A stretch of 31,460 nucleotides of DNA. Source: JBBRHF01 sp038223055 (GTDB taxonomy: Bacteria; Actinomycetota; Actinomycetes; JACCUZ01). Below are positions 1 through 8,467 of this stretch, piece by piece (position 1 is the stretch's first letter; every line of letters starts with the position of its first letter). Under the pieces are notes generated by a model. That model worked only from the letters and a program-made list of their open reading frames with translations, made no database searches and was not told the DNA's origin. The stretch spans positions 1 through 31,460 of the forward strand of contig JBBRHF010000023.1 of assembly GCA_038223055.1 (NCBI GenBank), given 5' to 3'. The translations under genes were made by a program, and so were the position numbers.

Positions 1-192
1 GACCGGCGGGTGGCGGGCGCCGCCCGGCGCGGCACCGTGGAGCGGCCGGAGACCCTGGTCCGGCCGGTCGAGCGGCTGGCGATCGAGACCGAGGACCCGG
101 TGGACCTGCTGGCGGCAGCCCCTGCAGACCCGGCAGACCCGGTTCCGGCGCTCGATGCGGCGATGGCCGCCGCATATCTCGAGCCGAGGTAG
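1..192 (+). CDS. C-terminal end of an unrecognised protein (5' end outside window)
   Basis: The frame is open from base 1 to a TAG at 190-192 and gives about 63 residues rich in Ala, Pro, Asp, Glu, Val and Arg, with repeated ADP-type triplets before the end. Codon position 2 carries many more A/T bases than position 1, the usual pattern for real coding sequence in high-GC genomes. The antisense frame shares the same third positions but gives an Ser/Arg/Thr-rich sequence typical of a shadow. I recognise no domain. The gene converges on the minus-strand gene that starts at 518. Confidence 0.45.
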   Translation, partial: DRRVAGAARRGTVERPETLVRPVERLAIETEDPVDLLAAAPADPADPVPALDAAMAAAYLEPR

Positions 193-518
193 GCCCGCCA
201 CCGGGGAGCCGGTGCCTTGGCTAGTGCGGTGGCCCGGTGGCGAAGTGCTGCGACCGAGGTGCCGAGCCGGTCGACCCGGGCTTGGTCCGCAGCGACCTGC
301 GCCTGGAGCGCGACCACCTCACGGTAGGAGCGCGTCTGCGCAGCCAGGGTGGCTGCGGCCGCGGACTTCTGCTCGGCGGCAGCGGCCGCAGTGGCCTTCG
401 TGGCGGGTGGCTCGTGCTGCAGCGCCCACGCCGTGGAGCCGGCGAACAGCGCCGCGGCGGCGGGTGCGACCAGTGCCGCGGTGCCCCAGCGCGCCCGTGA
501 CCCGCGTCGCCTAGTCAT
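1..518 (-). CDS. Small membrane-anchored or secreted coiled-coil protein, 3' end unresolved
   Basis: ATG at 518 overlaps the stop of the upstream gene (511) by 8 nt and is preceded by a GAGG-type ribosome site, so translation is probably coupled. The start MTRRRGSRARWG is followed by a hydrophobic Ala/Leu/Val stretch (about residues 13-33) that looks like a signal peptide or single anchor. Residues about 40-95 are Ala/Gln/Glu/Arg-rich with heptad spacing, consistent with a coiled coil. The frame has no stop before base 1, yet beyond about 192 the base pattern favours the opposite-strand gene. The true C-terminus is therefore unclear: a long convergent overlap, a frameshift or a sequencing error would all fit. 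Function is not recognisable; the layout resembles its neighbour at 511-1029. Confidence 0.45.
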   Translation of the reverse strand, partial: MTRRRGSRARWGTAALVAPAAAALFAGSTAWALQHEPPATKATAAAAAEQKSAAAATLAAQTRSYREVVALQAQVAADQARVDRLGTSVAALRHRATALAKAPAPRWRAYLGSRYAAAIAASSAGTGSAGSAGAAASRSTGSSVSIASRSTGRTRVSGRSTVPRRAAPATRR

Positions 519-1029
519 CCGTGCCGCCCTCGTCGCCGTCGTCGCTGTCGTGGTTGACGGCTGGACGGGTGACCGCAGGGCGGATGCGTGGATGGGTGGC
601 GATAGTCGTACGGCGGCGGGTGACGGCTTGGCGGACGCTCGCTGTGCTGGGGCGTCCGGCCGCGTGCACGGTCACCGGCGCGGCAGCGCGCCGAGCTGCG
701 GCGGCCTCGGCGGCTGCGGTGGCTTGGGCAGCCTTCGCCTTAGCCGCTGCCACGGCCTGGCGACGCGCGACCGTTGCTCGGTCGATAGCTCGCTTAGTGG
801 TGGCCCGGTCACGGGCGAGCCGCTCGGTCTGCGTCTGTAGGGCGGCCTGCGCCGAGGCGAGGTCGGCTCGCTGCCCGGCGTACGGGTCGACCGGTTCGGT
901 GCGAGCGACCGGCACGGTGAGCGTGTGTCGGGCGGAGGCGTGGGTGACCACGACTGCCGTGGCCCCGGCCCCGCCGAGGATTCCGGTGGCCGCGGCTGCG
1001 GCGATGGCGATGCGATATGTCTGTTTCAT
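511..1029 (-). CDS. Small secreted or anchored Ala-rich coiled-coil protein
   Basis: I start this 172-residue protein at the ATG at 1029 because GGAG lies about 6 nt upstream; an in-frame start 33 bases earlier has no better site. MKQTYRIAIAAAAATG leads into a long hydrophobic segment ending near an ASA motif, which fits a signal peptide or N-terminal anchor. Residues about 55-120 are Ala/Gln/Arg/Lys-rich with the look of a long coiled coil. The tail is Thr/Arg-rich and ends in an acidic Asp/Glu/Gly run. The next gene on the same strand starts inside its stop (ATG at 518). The pair share architecture (hydrophobic N-terminus plus coiled coil), suggesting paralogues or partners at the envelope. 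I assign no function. Confidence 0.6.
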   Translation of the reverse strand: MKQTYRIAIAAAAATGILGGAGATAVVVTHASARHTLTVPVARTEPVDPYAGQRADLASAQAALQTQTERLARDRATTKRAIDRATVARRQAVAAAKAKAAQATAAAEAAAARRAAAPVTVHAAGRPSTASVRQAVTRRRTTIATHPRIRPAVTRPAVNHDSDDGDEGGTDD

Positions 1030-1180
1030 GGCGCTCCTGCCGTGGGGTTGGTACTCATCCATCCTCGGCAGGTTCCTGGTCTCGCTCCAGCGCGTTAGGG
1101 CTGCGTTATCCCTCCTGTCGGCCGGGGTTACACAACACCCGTCCTGCCCGGGTTAAAGGTTGGTCGCCGCAGACGGAGAC

Positions 1181-1196
1181 GGGCGGAAAACCGCCC
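1181..1196 (+). promoter_or_regulatory. Perfect 6-bp hairpin upstream of the glycosyltransferase-ABC operon
   Basis: GGGCGG-AAAA-CCGCCC forms a perfect stem with a 4-base loop, followed by ATTTG. It sits in the 272-bp divergent gap between the genes starting at 1029 (-) and 1302 (+). It could be an operator, a terminator against read-in, or chance in GC-rich DNA. It lies just upstream of a possible -35 at 1199. Confidence 0.35.
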
Positions 1197-1198
1197 AT

Positions 1199-1227
1199 TT
1201 GACGGGGTACTAAGACCTCCGGACACT
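1199..1227 (+). promoter_or_regulatory. Possible promoter of the glycosyltransferase-ABC operon
   Basis: TTGACG at 1199-1204 matches the -35 consensus at five of six positions. A 17-bp spacer leads to GACACT at 1222-1227, a weak -10. Transcription would begin near 1234, leaving a leader of about 65 nt. This is pattern matching only; the -10 is poor. Confidence 0.3.
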
Positions 1228-1301
1228 ACTTTCGCTTGCCCCTTTGGGTGACATTCATATGGCCCCCACGTGAACGCAAGATGAACCCGGACGAGGACAC
1301 C

Positions 1302-2531
1302 ATGACCGTTCAGACGCTGCAGGAGTCCCGCGACAGCCTCCGGCTGTCTGAGACCCCCCAACCGCCGCTCCCCACGTCGCGGGTCGTGGGTGGCTCGGCG
1401 TCGCGCTACCTGTTCTTCACCAACGAGTGCGTCGGTCTGGGTCACCTGCGCCGCAACCTGACCCTGGCGGCCGCCGTTCAGGCAGCCGACCCGAGGGCCA
1501 GCTCGCTGGTCGTCACCGGCTGCCCGGGTGACATCGGCGCCCCCGTCGACGGGGTGGACACGCTCAAGTTGCCCGCACTGCATCGGGACCCCGCGGGCGG
1601 CTACGCGTCCCGCACCCTGGGTGCCTCGACGAACAACATCTTCGCCCTCCGGTCACAGCTGGCCATGGCCACGGCGCTTGCGTGGGACCCTGACGTGGTG
1701 GTCGTCGACAAGCTGCCGCTGGGCCTGGGCGACGAGCTGCTGCCCACGCTGACCGCACTGCGCTGGCACGGCACCGCGCGCATCGTGCTGGGCCTGCGCG
1801 ACATCGAGGACGACCCCGCCGCTGTGCGGCACAAGTGGGAGCGGGCCGGAACGCTCAAGGTGCTGCGCGATCTCTACGACGAGGTGCTGATCTACGGTCC
1901 CGAGGGTGGCATGGACGCCCTGCACTGCGCGGGCGGCGAGGACCTCGGCCTCCCGGTGCGCCACGTCGGCTACGTCGGTGCGGCCCTGCCCGAGGCGGGG
2001 CCCGCGGATCTGCCGCCGGGCTACCTGCTGGTCACCACCGGCGGGGGCGCCGACGGCTACACCGTGGCCCGCACAGTCATCGACGCGGCGCGCCACGCAC
2101 CGATCGGCGCGCCCGTGGTCGTGGTCGCCGGCCCGCTGATGGCGCCCGAGCAGGTGGCGTCGTTGGAGGACAGCGCGCGCGGTCTCGACGTCCGGGTGAT
2201 GACCTCCCGGCGTGACCTCGCCGCCGTCGTCGTCGGCGCGCGAGCCGTGGTTTGCATGGCCGGCTATAACACGGTGTCGGAGGTGCTGCGGGCCGGCAAG
2301 CCGACCCTGCTCGTGCCGCGGGTGCGGCCCAGCAGCGAGCAGCTCATCCGGGCGACGGCGCTGGCCGAGAGGGGTGACGCGCGCATGCTGCACCCCGACA
2401 CGCTCAGCACAGCCACGATGTCGGGCGCCCTCGCCGACCTGCTGCACCGGCCGGCGCCCCAGGTTGACAGGACCGACTACGACGGTGCCACCCGGGCCGC
2501 AGCGGCTCTGACCACGATGGCACGACGATGA
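1302..2531 (+). CDS. MurG-like (GT-B, family 28 type) glycosyltransferase
   Basis: This 409-residue protein looks like a cytoplasmic GT-B glycosyltransferase that moves a sugar from a nucleotide sugar to an unknown acceptor. Evidence is the N-terminal glycine-rich loop GLGHLRRN (G45-H48), a domain-hinge segment VTTGGG (about 244-249), and GYNTVSE (G321 onward) followed by AGKPTLLVPR, the MurG-type donor-binding signature. I chose the ATG at 1302 because GAGGA lies just upstream; ATGs at 1281 and 1236 are in frame but poorly served. Its stop overlaps the ABC transporter start (ATGA), so it is the first gene of a coupled four-gene unit. The second MurG-like gene at 10050-11111 shares the GLGH and GYNTV motifs. 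Donor and acceptor cannot be told from sequence. Confidence 0.85.
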   Translation: MTVQTLQESRDSLRLSETPQPPLPTSRVVGGSASRYLFFTNECVGLGHLRRNLTLAAAVQAADPRASSLVVTGCPGDIGAPVDGVDTLKLPALHRDPAGGYASRTLGASTNNIFALRSQLAMATALAWDPDVVVVDKLPLGLGDELLPTLTALRWHGTARIVLGLRDIEDDPAAVRHKWERAGTLKVLRDLYDEVLIYGPEGGMDALHCAGGEDLGLPVRHVGYVGAALPEAGPADLPPGYLLVTTGGGADGYTVARTVIDAARHAPIGAPVVVVAGPLMAPEQVASLEDSARGLDVRVMTSRRDLAAVVVGARAVVCMAGYNTVSEVLRAGKPTLLVPRVRPSSEQLIRATALAERGDARMLHPDTLSTATMSGALADLLHRPAPQVDRTDYDGATRAAAALTTMARR

Positions 2532-4450
2532 GCCCCTCGACTCCGAACGTCAGCGCGTTCCCGACGGCGCAGGGCCCGACAGATCAGGGCCGGACAGATC
2601 AGGGCCCGACAGATCAGGGCACGACAGATCACGGCCCGGCAGCGCCGCTGCCCGGCCGGCCGGCCGACGGGGCGGCTGGGCGGCTCATGCGGGCGCTGGT
2701 CACCGACCATTCGGGCGCGCTGGTCGGCGCGGCCTTAGCCACGATCCTGATCACCGTCGCTGACTTGGCGGCGCCGTGGCCGCTCAAATGGGTCATCGAC
2801 ATGGTCTTCAACGGGCGCACCGGCCGGTTCGCCCTGAACGCCGCGGACTACCGCGTCCTGGCCGCCGTCGCGGCCGTGACGGTCCTCGTCTCGCTGGTGA
2901 GTGCCGTCGGCACCTATGCCAGCGAGCTGTGGCTGCGCCGCGCGGGGGAGCGCATCTCTCACGACCTGCGAACCCGCACCTATACCCACCTGCAGCGGCT
3001 CTCCCTCGCCTTCCACGATCGTCGCCAGAAGGGCGAGCTGGTCACCCACATCACCGAAGACTCCAACCGGGTCGGTGAGGCCTTCTCCGACTCCCTCGGC
3101 ACCGTCGCGCAGGCCGCCCTGACGATGGTCGGCATGCTCGTGGTGAGCCTGTGGCTGGATCCGGTGCTCGGCCTCGCGCTCGCCGCCGTCGTACCCGCCC
3201 TCGCCCTGGTCACGGTGCACTACCGCCGTCGGGTCCGGATGGCCTCGCGCCGCCAACGCGCCCGCGACGGCGAGATCGCCTCGCTCGCCGCGGAAAGCCT
3301 GTCGGCCATCCGGCTGGTGCAGGCCTACGGGGGCGGGGACTTCGAGCAGGACCGCGTCCACGAGCAGAGCGAGCAGCGTCGCCAGAGCGGGGTGGAGGTC
3401 GCCATCCTGGAGGCTCGCTTCGCCGGCCTGGTCGACGTGCTCGGCTCGGTGGCGATGGCCGTGGTGATCGTGCTCGGCGCCGTCCGCGTCTCCACCGGCG
3501 CCCTGTCCGCCGGTGCGATCGTCGTCTTCGCGCAGTACGCCCGCAAGCTCTATCGCCCCCTCAAGGACATCGCCAAGCACACCGCCAAGATCTCCAAGGC
3601 GATGGCGCGGGCCGAGCGCATCGCCGAGGTGCTCGCCGCCGACGAGGTGCTCGAGGACCGCGTCGGGGCACACGCCCATGGCCGGGCCGTCGGGGTGCTC
3701 GAGCTCGCCGATGTCGATTTCGACTACACCCCAGGCCGGTCGGTTCTGCAGCAGCTCTCGCTCCAGGTGCCGGCGGGCAGCAGGGTCGCCGTGATCGGCC
3801 CCTCCGGGGCAGGCAAGTCGACGGTGGGCGCGCTGATCGCCCGGTTCTACGACCCGGTGCGTGGCCGCGTCAGCCTGGACGGTCGCGACCTGCGCGACTG
3901 CTCGCTGCGCTGGGTGCGCCACCAGGTGGGCGTGCTGCTGCAGGACACCGTCCTGCTGACCGGGAGCATCGCGGAGAACATCGCCTACGGCACCGACGCC
4001 ACCCCCGACCAGATCCGGGCGGCGGCCGTCGCGGCCGACGCCGACGCGTTCATCAACGAGTTGCCGGGCGGCTATGACCACCCGCTGGGACCCCAGGGCG
4101 TCGGCCTGTCCGGCGGCCAGCGCCAGCGGCTCGGCATCGCCCGCGTGCTGCTGCGCGACCCTCCGGTGCTGCTGCTGGACGAGCCGACCACCGGCCTGGA
4201 CGCGGCCAGCGAAGCCCTCGTGATGGGTCGCCTGGAGGTCCTGATGGAGGGCCGTACGACGGTGATGGTGACCCACTCGATGGCCCTGGCCGCGCGGGCC
4301 GACCGGGTCGTCGTGCTCGACGGCGGTCGGATCGTCCAGGACGGCCTGCCCGGGGAGCTGCTCTCCCTGCCCGGCCCGTTCCGCCGGTTGGCCAAGGAGC
4401 AGGGACTGATCGACGGGCCGCGCCCGCGCCCGATGGTCGAGGGTGCCTGA
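2528..4450 (+). CDS. ABC exporter, fused membrane and ATPase domains
   Basis: This 640-residue half-transporter has a membrane domain (about 50-350, several hydrophobic helices) and a C-terminal ATPase. Walker A is GPSGAGKST at 424-432, the signature LSGGQ starts at 527, Walker B ends in D551-E552 and the switch histidine is H583. The DLRTRTYTHLQRLSLAFHD stretch is a typical coupling-helix segment of type IV (MsbA-like) exporters, so it probably works as a homodimer in the cytoplasmic membrane. The N-terminus carries an unusual hydrophilic extension with four 5-residue repeats of TDQG(P/R/T) type. The start overlaps the upstream stop by 4 nt and the end overlaps the next gene by 8 nt. Sitting behind a glycosyltransferase, it may export a glycolipid or glycan; the substrate is inference. 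Confidence 0.92.
   Translation: MSPSTPNVSAFPTAQGPTDQGRTDQGPTDQGTTDHGPAAPLPGRPADGAAGRLMRALVTDHSGALVGAALATILITVADLAAPWPLKWVIDMVFNGRTGRFALNAADYRVLAAVAAVTVLVSLVSAVGTYASELWLRRAGERISHDLRTRTYTHLQRLSLAFHDRRQKGELVTHITEDSNRVGEAFSDSLGTVAQAALTMVGMLVVSLWLDPVLGLALAAVVPALALVTVHYRRRVRMASRRQRARDGEIASLAAESLSAIRLVQAYGGGDFEQDRVHEQSEQRRQSGVEVAILEARFAGLVDVLGSVAMAVVIVLGAVRVSTGALSAGAIVVFAQYARKLYRPLKDIAKHTAKISKAMARAERIAEVLAADEVLEDRVGAHAHGRAVGVLELADVDFDYTPGRSVLQQLSLQVPAGSRVAVIGPSGAGKSTVGALIARFYDPVRGRVSLDGRDLRDCSLRWVRHQVGVLLQDTVLLTGSIAENIAYGTDATPDQIRAAAVAADADAFINELPGGYDHPLGPQGVGLSGGQRQRLGIARVLLRDPPVLLLDEPTTGLDAASEALVMGRLEVLMEGRTTVMVTHSMALAARADRVVVLDGGRIVQDGLPGELLSLPGPFRRLAKEQGLIDGPRPRPMVEGA
2579..2638 (+). repeat. 15-bp in-frame tandem repeat (4 units)
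   Basis: Units of ACAGATCAGGGCCCG type run at 2579-2593, 2594-2608, 2609-2623 and 2624-2638 with one to three differences. They encode the hydrophilic N-terminal tail of the ABC transporter before its first helix. Confidence 0.85.
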
Positions 4451-5717
4451 GTCGGTGTTCGAGCTCACTCCCGAACCCCCGCTGTTCGCCGGTGTCCGCC
4501 TTGACCACCCCTTCGCCGCACAGGTCGACGTGCTGCGCGAGGCCGTGGCCGGGCACCTGGCTGGGGAGCGGGGGGTCCGCCTGACGGGGACCCGCCATGT
4601 GCGTAGCGCCGAGCTCAAGGGCCGTCGCCTGCCGCCGGGTTCGGGACCGGGCGCCTTCGAGCTGGTTCGGGTCTACTGCTCGCTGCAGACCTGGCACCCC
4701 TGCGACGGCGTCCCGTTCGTGGCGTCGACGCTGCACTGGGCGCCGGGAACGGGATCGAGGTGGGCCGAGCTAGCGGACGAGCCCTATCTTGGCGATCTCG
4801 AGGCGCTCCTGCGCGATCAGGGACTCCTCCCTGACGCACAAGGCCGCGTCGAGGTGCTTCGCTACGTGCCGACCCGGCGGTTTACCGTGCTCGCCGCCGG
4901 TGCCGTCACCAAGGTCAAGCGTCCGTCTAAGCTGCTCGACTCGGCCGACCGCGTCGCTGCCGTCGTGGCCGCCGCAACCGGAACGGACGTTCGGGTGCCG
5001 GCCCCGCTCGGCGTGGACGTCGAGCGCGGCAGCTACGCGCAGGCGCAGGTCGTGGGTGACTCGATGGCCGAGCTCGCGTCCGGCTCGGCCAACGACCTGC
5101 TCGCCGAGGCCGGCGCGGTGCACGCGGCCTTCCACGCCCTCACCGCGCCGGGCCTGCCGGCACCGGAGACCGCCGGCGCTGCCACCACCTCGACCGCGGC
5201 GGCGGTACGCCGCGACGCGGACTGGGCCGCCTTCTTCCGCCCCGAGCTCGCCGAGCTGCTCGCCGCCACCCGCGACCTGCTGGTCGGGACGGCGCCCGCA
5301 CCGAGCGCCGCCGTGATGGGGACCTGCCACGGTGACCTCGTGCCCTCGCACCTGCTGGCCGCCGACGACGGCTGGACGATCATCGACCTCGACCTGGCCC
5401 ATCGCGGCGACCGCTACCGCGACCTGGCTCTGTTCCTGGCCGGTCTGCCCGGCGACGTGGCCGCGCTCGCGGACGGCACCGCGCCCCCGGGGGCACTGGC
5501 CGCGGCGGAGAGCGCGTACCTCACGTCGTACGCCCATGGGTGGGGCCGGACGCTGGACCCGCGCCGGCTGGCCTGGCACCGGGCCGCCGCGGAACTGCGT
5601 CATCTGGCGCTGATGTTCAGCAAGGACACGCTGCGCCCGGGCGCGGTCGAGCGCATCGTGAGCGTTCTCGAGGAGACCTGCGCGGTGTTGGCTGACCCGC
5701 GGGCCAACGCCTCGTGA
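4443..5717 (+). CDS. APH-like phosphotransferase-fold protein (first of three)
   Basis: This 424-residue protein ends in an aminoglycoside-phosphotransferase/choline-kinase type lobe. CHGDLVPSH (H296, D298) is the catalytic loop and IIDLDLAH (D315, D317) the metal-binding segment. The loop Asn expected five residues after Asp (HGDxxxxN) is His303 here. The N-terminal ~140 residues are long for the family and unrecognised; VTKVKRP near 158 may supply the ATP-binding Lys. The GTG at 4443 overlaps the ABC transporter stop by 8 nt, and the end overlaps the next gene, so it is co-translated. In this setting it may phosphorylate a sugar or glycan intermediate rather than an antibiotic. Resistance is a weaker alternative, and loss of the loop Asn leaves open a non-catalytic role. 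Confidence 0.75.
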   Translation: MPESVFELTPEPPLFAGVRLDHPFAAQVDVLREAVAGHLAGERGVRLTGTRHVRSAELKGRRLPPGSGPGAFELVRVYCSLQTWHPCDGVPFVASTLHWAPGTGSRWAELADEPYLGDLEALLRDQGLLPDAQGRVEVLRYVPTRRFTVLAAGAVTKVKRPSKLLDSADRVAAVVAAATGTDVRVPAPLGVDVERGSYAQAQVVGDSMAELASGSANDLLAEAGAVHAAFHALTAPGLPAPETAGAATTSTAAAVRRDADWAAFFRPELAELLAATRDLLVGTAPAPSAAVMGTCHGDLVPSHLLAADDGWTIIDLDLAHRGDRYRDLALFLAGLPGDVAALADGTAPPGALAAAESAYLTSYAHGWGRTLDPRRLAWHRAAAELRHLALMFSKDTLRPGAVERIVSVLEETCAVLADPRANAS

Positions 5718-6931
5718 ACCAGGCTGAGCATCACCCCGGTCCGGTGGCCCCGACGACGTCGAACCGCCCCCTGCCGCCCGATCCGGTCGAGCGATTGCTC
5801 CGGCTGGGATCCACGCTCGCCCACGCCGAACTGACCGCCGGCGCCGCCCGCCCGGACGGGCTGCGGCTCACCCGCGCACAGCTCGGGTCCGTCGCGACCT
5901 CCCTGTTGGTGCGCGACCGGTCCGAGGCCGAATGGGTGCTGCATTGGCCGGTCGGCGCTCAGGCCGCGGCCTGGCGGTGGCCGCAGGACCCCGAGCTGCC
6001 GGTCCTGCGGCGGACCGACGCCGTGCACACGCTGCTCGTCGACCCGGGCTGGGAGCCTGCGGTGCCAGCCGGTGCGCTCGGGGCCGTGGATCGCGTCGGC
6101 TACCGGCCCGGACGGCGGGCGACGTTTCGGGTCGAGAAGGGGTCGCGCAGCTACCTGCTCAAGCTTGCCTGCGCGGCTGACCGGCCGGGCCTGCTGCGCG
6201 CCGGCCGCGTTGCCGCCGCGATGCCGGCCTGGGCCCAGCGGGCAGTGGCGCACCACCCGGGGTGGGGAGCGTCGCTGTTCGAGTTCCTGCCAGGGTTGCC
6301 CCTCGACCGGTTGGCTCCGGACGCCCGCGGCGCACCGCTTGTCGCCCTGCCGGAACTGCTGGTGGCGCTGCACGGCACCGATGCGGCCGACCTTCCTCCG
6401 TGGGACGCCGATCAGCCGATCCGCAAGCTGGAGGCGCTGACCGCTGCCGTCGCCCCCACCGCTTCCGACGTCGCGGCGGTGGCTCGGCCGGTGACGGAGC
6501 GAATCGCCGCGCGCCTCGCCGTACGCCGTGGGCGGGGTGTCGTCATCCACGGTGACCTCTCGCTGCGCAACCTGGTCTGGGACGCCTCCGTGCCGCCCGG
6601 ACTGCCGGCACTCGGGGTCATCGATTGGGACAGTGCAGCGATCGGGCCACGGGAAGCCGACCTGAGCCCGCTGGTCGGGCTGCTCGGGCCCGCCGCGGGC
6701 GACCTGGTGGCGGCCTATGAGCGGGCCGGCGGGCACCCGTTGAACCGGGACCTGCTCGACGCCCTTGTGCTGGCCAATCGGCTGGTCCGCACGCTGCGAC
6801 ACACCGCGTCCGGGCGCATCACACCCGTCCAGGCCCGGGAGCGGGCCGTGGCCATCGGCGCCGCTCTCGATCCGACGCCGACACCGGGGACCGCCAACCG
6901 GGTGATCTTCGGCCAACCCGGCACCGCATGA
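5714..6931 (+). CDS. APH-like phosphotransferase-fold protein (second of three, canonical loop)
   Basis: 405 residues from GTG 5714, which overlaps the upstream stop (GTGA). The C-terminal half holds a full catalytic loop HGDLSLRN (H279, D281, N286) and VIDWDS (D304, D306), so the kinase centre looks intact. A candidate N-lobe is YLLKLACA near 150. The N-terminal ~110 residues are Pro/Arg/Leu-rich and unassigned. It is the last gene of the coupled unit GT / ABC / APH / APH; 84 bp then separate it from the sensor kinase. It probably phosphorylates a small molecule or sugar made by this locus; the substrate is unknown. Confidence 0.78.
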   Translation: MNQAEHHPGPVAPTTSNRPLPPDPVERLLRLGSTLAHAELTAGAARPDGLRLTRAQLGSVATSLLVRDRSEAEWVLHWPVGAQAAAWRWPQDPELPVLRRTDAVHTLLVDPGWEPAVPAGALGAVDRVGYRPGRRATFRVEKGSRSYLLKLACAADRPGLLRAGRVAAAMPAWAQRAVAHHPGWGASLFEFLPGLPLDRLAPDARGAPLVALPELLVALHGTDAADLPPWDADQPIRKLEALTAAVAPTASDVAAVARPVTERIAARLAVRRGRGVVIHGDLSLRNLVWDASVPPGLPALGVIDWDSAAIGPREADLSPLVGLLGPAAGDLVAAYERAGGHPLNRDLLDALVLANRLVRTLRHTASGRITPVQARERAVAIGAALDPTPTPGTANRVIFGQPGTA

Positions 6932-7015
6932 GGGCGGATGGCCCTACTCTGGCGGGAGCCGGTCAGCCGACGTCGTAGGACCAACGACCGCTAGTAGACG
7001 ACCGGGCCATGGCAC

Positions 7016-8467
7016 ATGCTCAGGATGGGCCGGCGACCGTCGGGACCGACAACCAGGTGGGTGCAGAAGAACGTGACGACCCAGACCGCGGCGACCGAGC
7101 CCGCGTCGGCACCGCCAGGCCCGCCTCCGTGGCGCACCATGGCCGACGGGCGTCGGAAACTGGAACGCCGACCTGCGCCGACCATCTGGCGGGCGGTCTC
7201 GGTGTTCTGCCTCGCCAGCTCGCTGGCCCTGGTGACCATCCTGCTGATCGGGGCCTTCGTGAGCCGCGGAGCCGCCGACGGCGAGGCTCTGCGCGATGCC
7301 CGCGCGGCGACCAACCTGCTGGCCGACTCGGTGGTCCAGCCGGCGCTCGAGGACGCCCTGCTCGTCGGCGACAAGGGCGCGATCGCGCGCCTCGATGCCA
7401 TCGTCACGCAACGCGTCCTGACCCAGTCGCGGGTGCGCGTGAAGCTGTGGACGGTTGGCGGCGTCATCGTCTACTCCGACGAGCCCCGGCTGGTCGGCCG
7501 GCAATTCTCGATCGACGAGGAGGAGAAGGAAGCCCTGCGCGGGGGTCCTGCAGTAGCCGAGCTGAGCAAGCTCGGCGCCCGGGAGAACGTCTTCGAGCGG
7601 TCCCAGGGCCAGCTGCTCGAGGTCTATCGCAACGTCGAGACGCCCAACGGCACGCACCTGCTCTTTGAGACCTACTCGCGCTACTCCCAGGTCACCGCGC
7701 GGCGCGGCGAGGTCTGGCGGGCCTTCGCCCCGATCACCATCGGAGCGGTGCTGTTGCTGCAACTGTGCCAGCTGCCGCTGGCCTGGACCTTGGTGCGGCG
7801 GCTGCGCGCCGCTCAACGTGAGCGCGAGCGGCTGCTCCGGCAGGCCATCGACGCCTCCACGGACGAGCGTCGCCGGATCGCCGGAAACGTCCATGACAGC
7901 GTCGTCCAGGGCCTCGCCGGCGCCTCGTTCGTGATCGCGGGCGCTGTCGACGTCGTCGAGCGGGGGGGCCTGCCGACGGTCGCTCACGAGTTGCGCGACG
8001 CGTCCGCGGGCATTCGGGAGAGCATCCGCGGGCTGCGCTCGATGCTGGTCGAGATCTATCCACCCAGCGTCTCGGTCGGGGGCCTGTCGGCCGCCTTGCA
8101 CGACCTCGTCTCCCCGCTGCGCGCGCAGGGCATCGACGCCAAGGCCGCCACGCCCGCCAGCGTGGAGCTGCCCCGGGACGTGGAGGCGCTGATCTTCCGA
8201 GTCGCCCAGGAGACGTTGCGCAACGTGGCCCAGCACTCGGGTGCCCGCACCGCGACGCTGACCCTCGAGGCCACATCGTCGATCGCTACCCTGGAGGTCG
8301 CCGACGACGGCGCGGGGCTCGTCGTCGACGACGCGCTGGGTCGCCGCGACGGCCACGTGGGCCTGCAGGTCCTGCGCGATCTCGCCGAGGAGGCCGGTGC
8401 CCTGTTGCAGATCGCATCCGCGCCCGGTCAAGGCGCCCGAGTCCGGCTGGAGGTTCCCCTCACGTGA
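7016..8467 (+). CDS. NarL-type sensor histidine kinase
   Basis: A membrane histidine kinase of the HisKA_3 class. A basic, Pro-rich N-terminus leads to a membrane helix at about 60-85, an extracytoplasmic sensor region (about 86-240), a second helix near 245-265, then the dimerisation helix ERRRIAGNVHDSVVQG with phospho-acceptor H293. The ATPase lobe has an N box (ETLRNVAQH), LEVADDGAGL and a GHVGLQVL lid. The start is uncertain: ATGs at 7016, 7025 and 7139 and GTGs at 7061 and 7073 are in frame, and none has a strong ribosome site. The response regulator starts inside its stop (GTGA at 8464). Its position between two glycan-type gene blocks suggests it controls one or both, but that is inference; no sensor ligand can be read. 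Confidence 0.9.
   Translation: MLRMGRRPSGPTTRWVQKNVTTQTAATEPASAPPGPPPWRTMADGRRKLERRPAPTIWRAVSVFCLASSLALVTILLIGAFVSRGAADGEALRDARAATNLLADSVVQPALEDALLVGDKGAIARLDAIVTQRVLTQSRVRVKLWTVGGVIVYSDEPRLVGRQFSIDEEEKEALRGGPAVAELSKLGARENVFERSQGQLLEVYRNVETPNGTHLLFETYSRYSQVTARRGEVWRAFAPITIGAVLLLQLCQLPLAWTLVRRLRAAQRERERLLRQAIDASTDERRRIAGNVHDSVVQGLAGASFVIAGAVDVVERGGLPTVAHELRDASAGIRESIRGLRSMLVEIYPPSVSVGGLSAALHDLVSPLRAQGIDAKAATPASVELPRDVEALIFRVAQETLRNVAQHSGARTATLTLEATSSIATLEVADDGAGLVVDDALGRRDGHVGLQVLRDLAEEAGALLQIASAPGQGARVRLEVPLT

Noticed and set aside
2735..4618. Long minus-strand open frame (627 residues) across the ABC transporter
   Set aside because: Its sequence is His/Gln/Asp/Arg-rich without domains and lies opposite clear ABC motifs; it is an antisense shadow common in GC-rich DNA.
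5600..6916. Long minus-strand open frame opposite the second kinase-fold gene
   Set aside because: No recognisable domain, while the opposite strand has intact kinase motifs.
4443..6931. Aminoglycoside resistance genes
   Set aside because: The APH fold is broad. The N-terminal extensions, altered loop residues and coupling to glycosyltransferase and exporter genes argue against simple antibiotic resistance, though it is not excluded.
6944..8431. Minus-strand open frame opposite the histidine kinase
   Set aside because: Shadow of a clear HisKA_3 kinase; composition is atypical.
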